A DNA stretch of 58,436 nucleotides from Clostridioides difficile (lineage in GTDB: Bacteria > Bacillota > Clostridia > Peptostreptococcales > Peptostreptococcaceae): positions 1 through 58,436 of the forward strand of contig NZ_OEZH01000130.1 of the NCBI RefSeq assembly GCF_900243075.1, given 5' to 3'. Positions 44,660 through 54,304 of the stretch are shown here, one piece after another. Every line of letters starts with the position of its first letter. The first letter of the stretch is position 1. The notes beneath the pieces were generated by a model that saw only the letters and a program-made list of their open reading frames with translations, ran no database searches and had not been told where the DNA came from. The position numbers and the translations under genes were made by a program.

Positions 44660-45727
44660 TCATAAGTTTACTTCTACTCCTAAACCTGGTTTATTGACAA
44701 GATTCATAATATCTCCATCCATTACAAATCCTCCAGATATACTTTTTGATTCTTCACAAAACATAAAACTATCAAGGTCAGCTTCTGTTATATTCTTTTT
44801 AGATGCTATTAAATTTGCTGCTGCTGTTATACCAATTCTCGTTTCTAGCATACACCCTAACATACAATTTACTCCACTTGCTTCAGCTATGTTATTGATT
44901 TTTATAGCAGGATATATTCCTCCTGATTTCATCAGCTTAATATTAAATGTATCGACTGCATTCTTTTTTATAGCTTTAATTGCATCTATTGGTGAATGTA
45001 ATGATTCATCTATCATAATCTTTGTGTTACTCTTATTTCTTATATAAGCAGTACCATCTAAGTCCCAATGTGGAAGTGCTTGTTCAATTGCATCAACACC
45101 AAATTCTTCTAACCTTTTGATAGTATTTATACTACTATTTACATTCCATCCTTGATTTGCATCAATTCTAATTCTTATACTCTCTCCAACAGCCTCTCTA
45201 ATTAGCTTTACAGCCTCAATATCATCTTTAGGATTTATACCTGCTTTAAGCTTCAATATCCTAAATCCTTCTTTAACTCTTTCTAAAGCTTCTATTGCCA
45301 TTTTTTCTGGTTTATCTATACTTATAGTAATATCGGTTTGAACTTTATTATCAAATCCTCCAAGAACTTTATAAAGAGGTACATTCATAATTTTACCCTT
45401 AATATCATATAAAGCCATGTCAATAGCCGCTTTTGCAGAAGTATTACCTATAATAATTCCATCCATAATTGTATGTATAGTTTCAATATCTAGTGGGTCT
45501 TTCCCTATTAGCTCTTTTTTAAACATAAGTAATACTGAAAGTACATTATCTAAAACTTCACCTGTGACTGCTGCAAGAGGTGCTGCTTCACCAAATCCAC
45601 AACACCCTTCATCTGTTTCAACTTTTAAAATTATACTTTCTCCATATTCAATTACTCCAAATGAAACTACTACAGGTTTTTTTAATTTAATTCTCAGCTT
45701 TTCAAATTTGATATCTGTTATCTTCAT
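44660..45727 (-). CDS. Dipeptide epimerase (enolase superfamily)
   Basis: The 355-residue protein has the muconate-lactonising/dipeptide-epimerase layout. The catalytic lysines are in FRILKLKAG (KxK) and FNIKLMKSGG, the metal ligands in IRIDANQGW, EQALP and MIDESLHSP, and the DxD-like end in LDSFMFCEE. The best-known activity is L-Ala-D/L-Glu epimerisation in murein peptide recycling. It is the first gene of the unit with the DUF819 protein and the CocE-type hydrolase. SD AAGGAGGG precedes the ATG. Confidence 0.85.
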   Translation of the reverse strand: MKITDIKFEKLRIKLKKPVVVSFGVIEYGESIILKVETDEGCCGFGEAAPLAAVTGEVLDNVLSVLLMFKKELIGKDPLDIETIHTIMDGIIIGNTSAKAAIDMALYDIKGKIMNVPLYKVLGGFDNKVQTDITISIDKPEKMAIEALERVKEGFRILKLKAGINPKDDIEAVKLIREAVGESIRIRIDANQGWNVNSSINTIKRLEEFGVDAIEQALPHWDLDGTAYIRNKSNTKIMIDESLHSPIDAIKAIKKNAVDTFNIKLMKSGGIYPAIKINNIAEASGVNCMLGCMLETRIGITAAANLIASKKNITEADLDSFMFCEESKSISGGFVMDGDIMNLVNKPGLGVEVNL

Positions 45728-45966
45728 ATTACCCTCCTTATTTTTTGAAGTTATAATTCAATTTTTAAAATTTTATACTTAAAATTATATTATTACTTCA
45801 ATATATATGTCAAGCTAATTTACTGAAAATTTATTATTTTCTAAAATATGCTGTAATAATATTATTCCACTTAATACTCCTTCACTAAATTCTTTTTTGC
45901 TATCATTTTCTTTGTATTAATTCAGCAATAATTTATTTTCATAGGCTTTTATTTGCATTTAATTAA

Positions 45967-46010
45967 TTTTAATTATCAAAATCTTAATTAATTTTTAATT
46001 GTCAAAATCT
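45967..46010 (+). repeat. Two 18-bp direct repeats upstream of the XRE-cupin promoter
   Basis: TTTTAATTATCAAAATCT (45967-45984) recurs at 45993-46010 with one base changed (A to G). The copies are 26 bp apart and end 15 bp before the -35 box. They could bind a regulator of either divergent unit. Confidence 0.55.
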
Positions 46011-46024
46011 ACTATGTATTCTTA

Positions 46025-46071
46025 TTGCCACTACTTCTATGTTATGCTATAATTACTTTGTTTTAAGCGAA
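46025..46071 (+). promoter_or_regulatory. Promoter and probable operator of the XRE-cupin gene
   Basis: TTGCCA (46025-46030), 17 bp, TATAAT (46048-46053) is a strong promoter. The motif TTTTAAGCGAA starts at 46061, right at the expected RNA start, a repressor position. The same 11 bases occur on the minus strand at 50910-50920 upstream of pxpA. Confidence 0.65.
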
Positions 46072-46105
46072 TATTTTATATTAATTTTATTATTTGGAGG
46101 TTCTT

Positions 46106-46672
46106 ATGCTAGGTGAAAAGATGAGAAATATAAGAAAAAGCAAGAAAAAAACATTAAGTGATGTTTCCAAATTGACAGATTTATCTATAAGTTATATCTC
46201 TCAAATAGAAAGAGATGCTATTGAACCATCCTTGTCTTCATTGAGAAAAATTGCTGAAGTTTTAGACACTCCTTTATATATGTTTATGGATGATAACAAT
46301 ACTGATGATTTAGTCATTAGAAAAGAAGATAGAGTTATGATGAAATTTCCAAAAAGTGAAATGTTTTACGAGATAGTATCTCCAATGCCTACATCTGAAT
46401 TTACACCTTCAATTTTATTTGTAGAATTTGAACTTAAACCAGAAAGTGAAGATGCTAAAGATTATATCTATCATGCATCAGAGGAAATCATGGTAGTAAC
46501 GAGTGGTATGGTTGATATTTGTATGGGTGAAAAGGTAGTAAGATTAAATCCAGGTGACTCAACATTTATAAAATCTAATGTACCACATAAAATCATCAAT
46601 CCAAGTAAAGATACAATAGCTCGTGGATATGGAGTTATATCACCTCCAATTTGGCCAATAAAATCTAAATAA
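46106..46672 (+). CDS. XRE-family regulator with C-terminal cupin domain
   Basis: The 188-residue protein has an N-terminal HTH_3 (MRNIRKSKKKTLSDVSKLTD, ISYISQIERD) and a C-terminal cupin (residues 110-180, ASEEIMVVTSGMVDI and GDSTFIKSNVPHKI). This is the PuuR/SinR-cupin type that senses small metabolites. ATG at 46106 follows GGAGG by 6 bases. The motif at its own promoter is repeated before the 5-oxoprolinase operon, so it probably represses itself and that operon. It may also act on the divergent epimerase unit. The ligand is unknown; 5-oxoproline or glutamate are guesses. Confidence 0.87.
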   Translation: MLGEKMRNIRKSKKKTLSDVSKLTDLSISYISQIERDAIEPSLSSLRKIAEVLDTPLYMFMDDNNTDDLVIRKEDRVMMKFPKSEMFYEIVSPMPTSEFTPSILFVEFELKPESEDAKDYIYHASEEIMVVTSGMVDICMGEKVVRLNPGDSTFIKSNVPHKIINPSKDTIARGYGVISPPIWPIKSK

Positions 46673-46780
46673 GATTTATATAACATATCTACTTTTTATA
46701 GATACTAAAAAAGATTTAAATATCACTTTTATTTTAAATTGAAGTATTTATTTAAATTTAATATATTTACTCAAACTAAA

Positions 46781-46839
46781 AAATAGCTATTTGACTAATC
46801 TAAACCATTTTAATTATGGTAAATAGTAAATAGCTATTT
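46781..46839. terminator. Bidirectional terminator between XRE-cupin and pxpC
   Basis: AAATAGCTATTT occurs at 46781-46792 and again at 46828-46839 and is self-complementary, so the copies pair with each other. Confidence 0.55.
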
Positions 46840-46888
46840 GTAAGTTATATTTTAAATTTTAATAAAGATTGTATCTATTAATCTTAAA

Positions 46889-47875
46889 TTAAACTGCTAT
46901 ATCGCTTAATACCTTTGCTTTGACAATTCTTATATTCTTCATACTCTTATAAATATCTTGAATCTTATCTTCTTGTTCTCTCAACAATTTATGTGCTTCA
47001 TATATATCTACAAATTCAAATTTTACTACATCATTTGGCTTTGCTTGTGCTAACTTATACAAATCTACACTTATAACATTCCCTATCTTAGTATAACCAC
47101 CACTAGTCTGTCTATCTGATAACATTATAATAGGTTTTCCATGCCCAGGTACTTGTATAGCTCCATAAGAAATACCGTCAGATATAATATCTGCTCCATT
47201 AAGGTGCTTTATACTCTCTCCATCTAGTCTACAGCCCATTCTATCTATTTCATTTGTAACTTTGTATTCATTTGATAAAAATTTTTCTACTTCATCTTTA
47301 GAAAAAGCATCAAATTGAGGTCCTTTTACAATTCTTAGTATGATTTCTGAACTATAAGTTGGAATATATTTTGAATTTAATTTTTTATTTATTGTAAAAT
47401 CTTTTTCCTGAATAAAAGTATTTATATAATCACCCTTTTTAAGTGCTCTACCTTCAAACCCACCAATTTTGGCTCTTGTATAAGTTGACTTGCTTCCCAT
47501 TGCAAGTGGGACATCTATTCCACCAGCTATTGACACATATGCTCTAGCACCTGATTTCACACCTCTAAATGATAATACATCACCTGGATTTATTTGATAT
47601 GACCTCCAGTTTTGAATCTCTTTTCCATTTATTCTAGCTCCTAAATCTCCACCAGTTACTGCTATTTGCGTATATTCATCAAATGTAATTGTAGGGCCTA
47701 ACATTAAAACTTCTAAAGAAGCCTCATCTTCAGAATTTCCAACCAATATATTTCCTACTCTATGTGCATACTCATCCATTGCCCCACATCCAGATACACC
47801 ATATTGTCCATATCCAACTCTACCTCTGTCTTGTATTAATGTTTGGAAACCTCCTAATTCAACTTTGAATCCCAT
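46889..47875 (-). CDS. pxpC: 5-oxoprolinase subunit C (biotin-dependent carboxyltransferase family)
   Basis: The 328-residue protein has the PxpC/KipA marks GGFQTLIQDRGRVGYGQYGV, ARAYVSIAGGIDVP and LSDRQTSGGYTKIGNVI. With PxpA and PxpB it hydrolyses 5-oxo-L-proline to glutamate using ATP. ATG at 47875 lies 7-8 bases after GGGAGTG; a GTG at 47884 sits in the SD. It is the last gene of the unit, 29 bp after pxpB. Confidence 0.92.
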   Translation of the reverse strand: MGFKVELGGFQTLIQDRGRVGYGQYGVSGCGAMDEYAHRVGNILVGNSEDEASLEVLMLGPTITFDEYTQIAVTGGDLGARINGKEIQNWRSYQINPGDVLSFRGVKSGARAYVSIAGGIDVPLAMGSKSTYTRAKIGGFEGRALKKGDYINTFIQEKDFTINKKLNSKYIPTYSSEIILRIVKGPQFDAFSKDEVEKFLSNEYKVTNEIDRMGCRLDGESIKHLNGADIISDGISYGAIQVPGHGKPIIMLSDRQTSGGYTKIGNVISVDLYKLAQAKPNDVVKFEFVDIYEAHKLLREQEDKIQDIYKSMKNIRIVKAKVLSDIAV

Positions 47876-47904
47876 ATATACCACTCCCTGTACTATAACG
47901 ATAT

Positions 47905-48600
47905 TTAAATATTTAAGTTATTTTTTTCGATTTCTATAAATTCATCTAATGTTATTGGAACAAATTTTATAAAATCTCCAGCTCTAAGTAAAATCTGTTC
48001 CTCTCTATTTTCATCATATAATTTTAAAGGTGTCCTACCAATTATTTGCCATCCACCAGGACTATCGATAGGATATACACCAGTCTGAGAACCTGCTATT
48101 CCAACACTTCCACCATAGATTTTAGTTCTTGGCACCTCTAATCTAGGGGTAGCTATTCTTTCATCCATACCTCCTAGGTATGGAAATCCAGGAGTAAATC
48201 CTAACATATATATCAAGTACTCTCTACTTGTGTGTATTTTTATAACCTCATCTACAGTAAGATTATTATGTCTGGCAACATTTTTAATATCTATACCAAA
48301 AACCTCATCATAGCATACTGGAATCTCATGTGTTTTAGGTTTTGGTAATACTATACTTTCCAAATTATCTTCTATTTTTTTCAGACTCTCAATCAAACTA
48401 TCAAAATCTATTTTCAATGGATTATAGCTTATCATAAGTGACCTATACGTTGGCACCATTTCTGTTACAATCCCTTTAAGATTTGATATTTCTATTGCTC
48501 TCATAAATGAAATTACTTTTTTGTTTATATCTTCTGATATCTCATTTCCAAATTCAGCAACCACTGCCTTATCTCCTGATAGCAAATATCTAGTTTCCAT
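47905..48600 (-). CDS. pxpB: 5-oxoprolinase subunit B
   Basis: The 231-residue protein matches PxpB/KipI: YLLSGDKAVVAEFGNEI at the start, YMLGFTPGFPYLGGMDERI and SVGIAGSQTGVYPIDSPGGW in the second half. It pairs with PxpC to form the ATP-using part of 5-oxoprolinase; in B. subtilis the homologue KipI also inhibits the kinase KinA. ATG at 48600 follows AGAGGTGAC. It starts 19 bp after the transporter gene. Confidence 0.92.
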   Translation of the reverse strand: METRYLLSGDKAVVAEFGNEISEDINKKVISFMRAIEISNLKGIVTEMVPTYRSLMISYNPLKIDFDSLIESLKKIEDNLESIVLPKPKTHEIPVCYDEVFGIDIKNVARHNNLTVDEVIKIHTSREYLIYMLGFTPGFPYLGGMDERIATPRLEVPRTKIYGGSVGIAGSQTGVYPIDSPGGWQIIGRTPLKLYDENREEQILLRAGDFIKFVPITLDEFIEIEKNNLNI

Positions 48601-48619
48601 AAATGTCACCTCTTTTAAA

Positions 48620-49840
48620 TTAAGCAAATAAAGCACCTAAACTACCAAGAGAAGTTATTCCTGTATAGGCAGATATTAAAACTACTATTAATCCAAATAT
48701 TAAAAGCCATGTAGGATGTTTGTAATCTCCAACAATATCTTTTCTTTTAGAAGCTATAAGCATAATTCCTAATGTGATTGGAAGTATCAATCCATTTAAA
48801 GCCCCTGCTAAAATTAATAAAGTCGCTGGCTTTCCTATAAATGCCATTATAAGTGTTGATATTGCTATAAATGCTATTATAAAATATTTTTCATATTTCT
48901 CTATAAAAGGATTTAGTGTCTTTAAGAAAGAAACTGATGTATAAGCAGCTCCTATAACTGATGTAATTGCAGCAGACCATAATACAAGCCCAAAGAATTT
49001 ATATCCTATTGCTCCTGCGCTAAATTTAAAAGCTGAAGCAGCTGGGTTTTCTGGGTCAAGTTGAAGACCTTTTGAAACTACTGCTAATATTGCTAAAAAT
49101 AGAAGAACTCTCATCATTGTTGCAACTAATATCCCTAAAAAAGAAGATTTAGTTATTTCTTTTATATTTTCTTCTCCTGTTATTCCACCATCTATTAATC
49201 TATGTCCTCCAGCAAAAGTTATATAACCTCCAACACTTCCTCCAAGTAGAGTTATTATTGGGAATATCAATCCTTTTGGGTTTTCTGGTTTTACCATTCT
49301 AAAAACTGCATCTCCAATAGGAGGATGATTTGATATTGCTACATATCCAACTATAATTATCATACCTAATGCTAAAAACTTAGTTATCTTATCTACTAGA
49401 GAATTTGAATTTTTTGACATAAATACAAATATCGCTATCAACCCACTTAATATAGTTCCTAATGTCATATTCATATTAAACATTACATTCATACCAAGTG
49501 CAGCTCCACCAACATTTCCTATATTAAAAGCTAATCCTCCAAGAGCTACTAAAAAAGCTACTAAATAGCCTAATCCAGGTATTATTTTATTTGCTATATC
49601 TTGACCTCTAAGTCCTGATACACCAATTACTCTCCATACATTTACTTGAGCTCCTATAAAAAGAATTGTTGTAATTAAAATTACAAATGAAAAACTCGGT
49701 CCAAAATCTTGAGTAAATTGTGCTGTCTGAGTTAAAAACCCTGGGCCAATTGCTGATGTTGCCATTATAAATGCTGCTCCTATAAGTGCTCCAACATCCT
49801 TTTTATTTTTTGTTTTATCAGTAATATTTTTTGTACTCAT
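48620..49840 (-). CDS. NRAMP-like transporter of the YcsG type without metal motifs
   Basis: The 406-residue protein has eleven or so membrane segments and NRAMP similarity (SAIGPGFLTQTAQFTQDFG in helix 1). The metal-binding DPGN of helix 1 reads GPGF, and the helix-6 Met/His site reads ITFAGGHR, so the usual metal ligands are missing. Gene order pxpA-this-pxpB-pxpC matches B. subtilis ycsF-ycsG-...-kipI-kipA. It therefore probably carries 5-oxoproline or another organic substrate; that is inference. SD GGGAGAGA precedes the ATG. Confidence 0.85.
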   Translation of the reverse strand: MSTKNITDKTKNKKDVGALIGAAFIMATSAIGPGFLTQTAQFTQDFGPSFSFVILITTILFIGAQVNVWRVIGVSGLRGQDIANKIIPGLGYLVAFLVALGGLAFNIGNVGGAALGMNVMFNMNMTLGTILSGLIAIFVFMSKNSNSLVDKITKFLALGMIIIVGYVAISNHPPIGDAVFRMVKPENPKGLIFPIITLLGGSVGGYITFAGGHRLIDGGITGEENIKEITKSSFLGILVATMMRVLLFLAILAVVSKGLQLDPENPAASAFKFSAGAIGYKFFGLVLWSAAITSVIGAAYTSVSFLKTLNPFIEKYEKYFIIAFIAISTLIMAFIGKPATLLILAGALNGLILPITLGIMLIASKRKDIVGDYKHPTWLLIFGLIVVLISAYTGITSLGSLGALFA

Positions 49841-49868
49841 ATTTTATCTCTCCCTCATATTATCAGTT

Positions 49869-50660
49869 TTATACTGTGTTCTCTGATGAACAAACTTCCA
49901 TATTTTCTAATGGACAAACTTCTATATTTTCTAATTCAAAACGCTTTCTTATTTCTTTAACAAACTCTATTGCTTTTGGATTATCCCCATGTACACATAT
50001 AGAGTCTGCTTTTATATTTATAACTTCACCTGTTAAAGTTTCTACAGTTCCTTCTTTTACCATCTTAACAACCCTATCTATTGCGTGTTTTGTATCGTGT
50101 ATAACTGCCCCATCTACACTTCTTGGAACTAAAAAACCATTATTATCATAAGCTCTATCTGCAAATACTTCATTTGCAAATTTAAGCCCAATCTCTTTAG
50201 CTGAATTTATCATTTCACTATTATATAGACCTAACAGTATAATATCCTTATTGACTTCATATATAGCTTCACAAATACCCATAGCCAACTCTTTATCTTT
50301 AGCTGCCATATTGTATAAGGCTCCATGTGGTTTTACATGTTGTATGTTACATCCATTTGAATTTGCAAATGCCATTAAAGCTCCTAATTGATATTTTGTA
50401 TAATCTTTAGCTTCTTGCCTAGTTATTTTCATCTCACGCCTTCCAAATCCTATTAAATCTAGAAAACCTGGATGTGCTCCTATTTTCACTCCATTTTTTT
50501 TGGCAAGTTGAACTGTTTTTTCCATATGACTAGGGTCACCTGCATGAAACCCACAAGCTATGTTAGCTGATGAAATATATTTTAAAACCTCTTCATCTAA
50601 ACCAATTTTATATGTTCCAAAACTTTCTCCTAAATCACTATTTAAATCTACTTTATACAA
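49869..50660 (-). CDS. pxpA: 5-oxoprolinase subunit A (LamB/YcsF family)
   Basis: The 263-residue protein begins [17 protein letters not shown], the YcsF signature, with [28 protein letters not shown] and ICVHGDNP. PxpA does the lactam-opening chemistry with PxpBC. It is the first gene of the four-gene operon. The start is TTG at 50660, 6 bases after GGGAGGTC. The last residues ([21 protein letters not shown]) hold a small internal repeat. Confidence 0.92.
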   Translation of the reverse strand: MYKVDLNSDLGESFGTYKIGLDEEVLKYISSANIACGFHAGDPSHMEKTVQLAKKNGVKIGAHPGFLDLIGFGRREMKITRQEAKDYTKYQLGALMAFANSNGCNIQHVKPHGALYNMAAKDKELAMGICEAIYEVNKDIILLGLYNSEMINSAKEIGLKFANEVFADRAYDNNGFLVPRSVDGAVIHDTKHAIDRVVKMVKEGTVETLTGEVINIKADSICVHGDNPKAIEFVKEIRKRFELENIEVCPLENMEVCSSENTV

Positions 50661-50909
50661 TTTATGACCTCCCTTACTAACATTTTGATAGAATAAGTAG
50701 TTTTAATTCTTAAATTTTGTTTATTTTATATATTGCATGAAATATTTTATTACTTGTATTCAATTTTATTTTTGCAACTATTTTATTGCATTTAATTAAT
50801 ATAATTTTACCATTTAAGGGATATCTTTGCAATTATTTTAATTAAACATTCATTTGTATTTCTTTTTCAAAAAATGCTTTTACCATTTTTTAGTTAATAA
50901 TTAATTATT

Positions 50910-50920
50910 TTCGCTTAAAA
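50910..50920 (-). promoter_or_regulatory. Second copy of the TTTTAAGCGAA motif, upstream of pxpA
   Basis: An exact 11-base copy of the motif at the XRE-cupin RNA start lies 250 bp upstream of pxpA on the pxpA strand, flanked by ATT/TATT-rich DNA as in the first copy. Confidence 0.5.
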
Positions 50921-51142
50921 TAAGGGCTTTAGCCTTCATTTTTAAAGTGTTTTTCATTTTTAATCACTTTATATGCAAGACAGAATCATTTTTCTTCATT
51001 CATCTGTTTGTTTCATCTATATAATTATCATTCTTTGTATGTAAAATATCTTTATATTTTTATAAGTAATTCTTTATATAGTTTTAAGTATGATAAAATC
51101 GTGTATACTAAATGCAATTTAAAATATTATTTTAAAACATGC

Positions 51143-51162
51143 ACAATATTTGTACATATTGT
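51143..51162. promoter_or_regulatory. Dyad upstream of the BusR-like regulator
   Basis: ACAATAT and ATATTGT flank TTGTAC, 84 bp before the start codon. A GntR-type autoregulatory operator is likely. Confidence 0.45.
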
Positions 51163-51245
51163 AGACATCTAAACCTATAAATTATACAATAGTATTGTTA
51201 AGATTATATATTTTTTAACATAAATTTTGTATTGGGGGAAAAACA

Positions 51246-51875
51246 ATGGATAAAAACTATACGATGCCAATATACCAAAAAATAGCATTGGATATTGCAA
51301 ATAAAATATACACGGGCGAAATACAAGAGGATTCAGTATTATTTGGACGCTCTGTTTTGGCTGGTAAATACAATGTATCTCCAGAAACGATAAGAAGAGC
51401 TGTAAAAATTTTAGAGGACATTGGCGTTGTTAAAAGCATAAAGGGTAAAGGTGTTATTGTACTATCTCCAGACAAAGCTTCTTCTTTTATAAAAAAATAT
51501 AGAGATATTACAAATATATCATCATATAAATCAACACTTTATAATTTAATAGATACTAAATCTAATTTAGAAAATGAAATATTAGATACTATAAATAAAA
51601 TTTTAGACTATTCTAACAGACTTGAAATAATCAATCCTTTAGTGCCCGTTCAGTTCACAATAAATTCTAATTGTAAATATGTTGGTCAAACAGCTGCACA
51701 AACTAAGTTTTGGCAAAATACAGGTGCTACAATAGTTGCAATTAAAAGAGGTGAAGAACTTATAATATCTCCTGGACCGTATATTGAATTTTTAGAGGGA
51801 GATATTCTCTTAGTTGTTGGAGACAAACATATTTACAACTCTATACCAATGTTTTTATATGAAAATGAAAAATAA
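51246..51875 (+). CDS. GntR-type regulator with RCK_C (TrkA-C) domain, BusR-like
   Basis: The 209-residue protein has a GntR winged helix (residues 5-75, LAGKYNVSPETIRRAVKIL), a helical linker (about 85-125) and a TrkA-C/RCK_C domain (about 128-205, NTGATIVAIKRGEELIISPG, FLEGDILLVVGD). Length and order match BusR, the c-di-AMP-responsive repressor of osmolyte uptake in lactic acid bacteria. Sensing c-di-AMP is therefore likely but not shown. Its targets are not next to it; glpK is convergent and the pxp operon divergent. SD GGGGGAAA is weakly spaced before the ATG. Confidence 0.85.
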   Translation: MDKNYTMPIYQKIALDIANKIYTGEIQEDSVLFGRSVLAGKYNVSPETIRRAVKILEDIGVVKSIKGKGVIVLSPDKASSFIKKYRDITNISSYKSTLYNLIDTKSNLENEILDTINKILDYSNRLEIINPLVPVQFTINSNCKYVGQTAAQTKFWQNTGATIVAIKRGEELIISPGPYIEFLEGDILLVVGDKHIYNSIPMFLYENEK

Positions 51876-51922
51876 ATTATACTATTTAGTATGATTGTAT
51901 AAAAATTTAGAATGAATAACAA

Positions 51923-51957
51923 AAAAAGAGCTTCATATTTTACATAAAGCTCTTTTT
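51923..51957. terminator. Bidirectional terminator between the BusR-like gene and glpK
   Basis: AAAAAGAGCTT (51923-51933) pairs exactly with 51947-51957, with A- and T-runs on the two sides. Confidence 0.8.
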
Positions 51958-51988
51958 AAATTCAAATAAATTTGACTTTGATTAATTT

Positions 51989-53533
<1,545 letters not shown>

Positions 53534-53679
53534 TTAATTTATTAAAAAGAAAAATCTAATATTACATATTTCAGTAAATAATTATACTTAAATACAAATC
53601 TAATAGATTAGATATTTATAGTAAGACACTTATCTTCTATCATATCTATATAATAATATTATACATTATAGCTTGCATA

Positions 53680-53708
53680 TTGATTAATAAATTTTAAAGG
53701 CGTATAAT
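53680..53708 (+). promoter_or_regulatory. Promoter of the TetR-MFS operon
   Basis: TTGATT, exactly 17 bp, TATAAT (53703-53708). RNA starts near 53715, about 35 bp before the TetR ATG. Confidence 0.7.
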
Positions 53709-53748
53709 AAACAGTGTTCATAATAATTTTAATAAAAGAGGTGGTAAT

Positions 53749-54291
53749 ATGCCAAAGATTTTAGAAAATGTAAAAGAAGATATACTAAAAGTGTCTCGAG
53801 ATATGATTTTAGAAGAAGACTACTCGAATATTAGTATAAGAAAAATAGCTCAAAGATGTGGTATAAGTGCAGGTACAGTATATAATTACTTTGATTCAAA
53901 ACAAGAAATAATAGAATACATCACAAAATCTGAATGGGATTTATTGATAAGGCGAATTGAATACTCCAATAAAAATACTGAAGATTACATTGAAAAACTA
54001 AGTATTATTTTCACAGAAATAAGAAATTTTATAAACAAAGTTCATAATGTCCAATACAATGATTTTTTGAATACTTTTGAGACAGAGCGATTTTTTGAAA
54101 TAAAAAAACACAAGGATGACTTTCATGAGCAACTTTCAAGTAAAGTATATGAAGCTTTAGAGAAAGAGAAATTTTTTAATAATGATAAATTAGTATGCAA
54201 TATTATAATAAAAATGTTTTTTTCATATTCAACATACCTTCATATAGAATTTGAAGATTTAAAACCCTATATTGAAAAATTAATACATTAA
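53749..54291 (+). CDS. TetR-family regulator
   Basis: The 180-residue protein has the TetR HTH at residues 8-55 (DYSNISIRKIAQRCGISAGT, YNYFDSKQEIIEYI), followed by a helical ligand domain with no recognised subtype. It probably represses the operon it shares with the MFS exporter, whose start is 14 bp downstream. A promoter with TATAAT lies 35 bp upstream; I did not find a clean palindrome there. SD AGAGGTGG precedes the ATG. Confidence 0.88.
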   Translation: MPKILENVKEDILKVSRDMILEEDYSNISIRKIAQRCGISAGTVYNYFDSKQEIIEYITKSEWDLLIRRIEYSNKNTEDYIEKLSIIFTEIRNFINKVHNVQYNDFLNTFETERFFEIKKHKDDFHEQLSSKVYEALEKEKFFNNDKLVCNIIIKMFFSYSTYLHIEFEDLKPYIEKLIH

Positions 54292-54304
54292 GGTGGTGTT
54301 TACC

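Larger units (their letters stand above)
45728..46105. other. Divergent regulatory region between epimerase and XRE-cupin genes
   Basis: About 380 bp without a gene. It holds two direct repeats at 45967-46010 and the promoter and motif of the XRE-cupin gene at 46025-46071. The stretch from 45780 to 45960 shows nothing clear. Confidence 0.6.
50661..51245. other. Gene-free divergent region between pxpA and the BusR-like gene
   Basis: About 585 bp, AT-rich. It contains the TTTTAAGCGAA motif at 50910-50920 and a dyad at 51143-51162. I see no open frame or clear promoter for pxpA. Confidence 0.55.
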
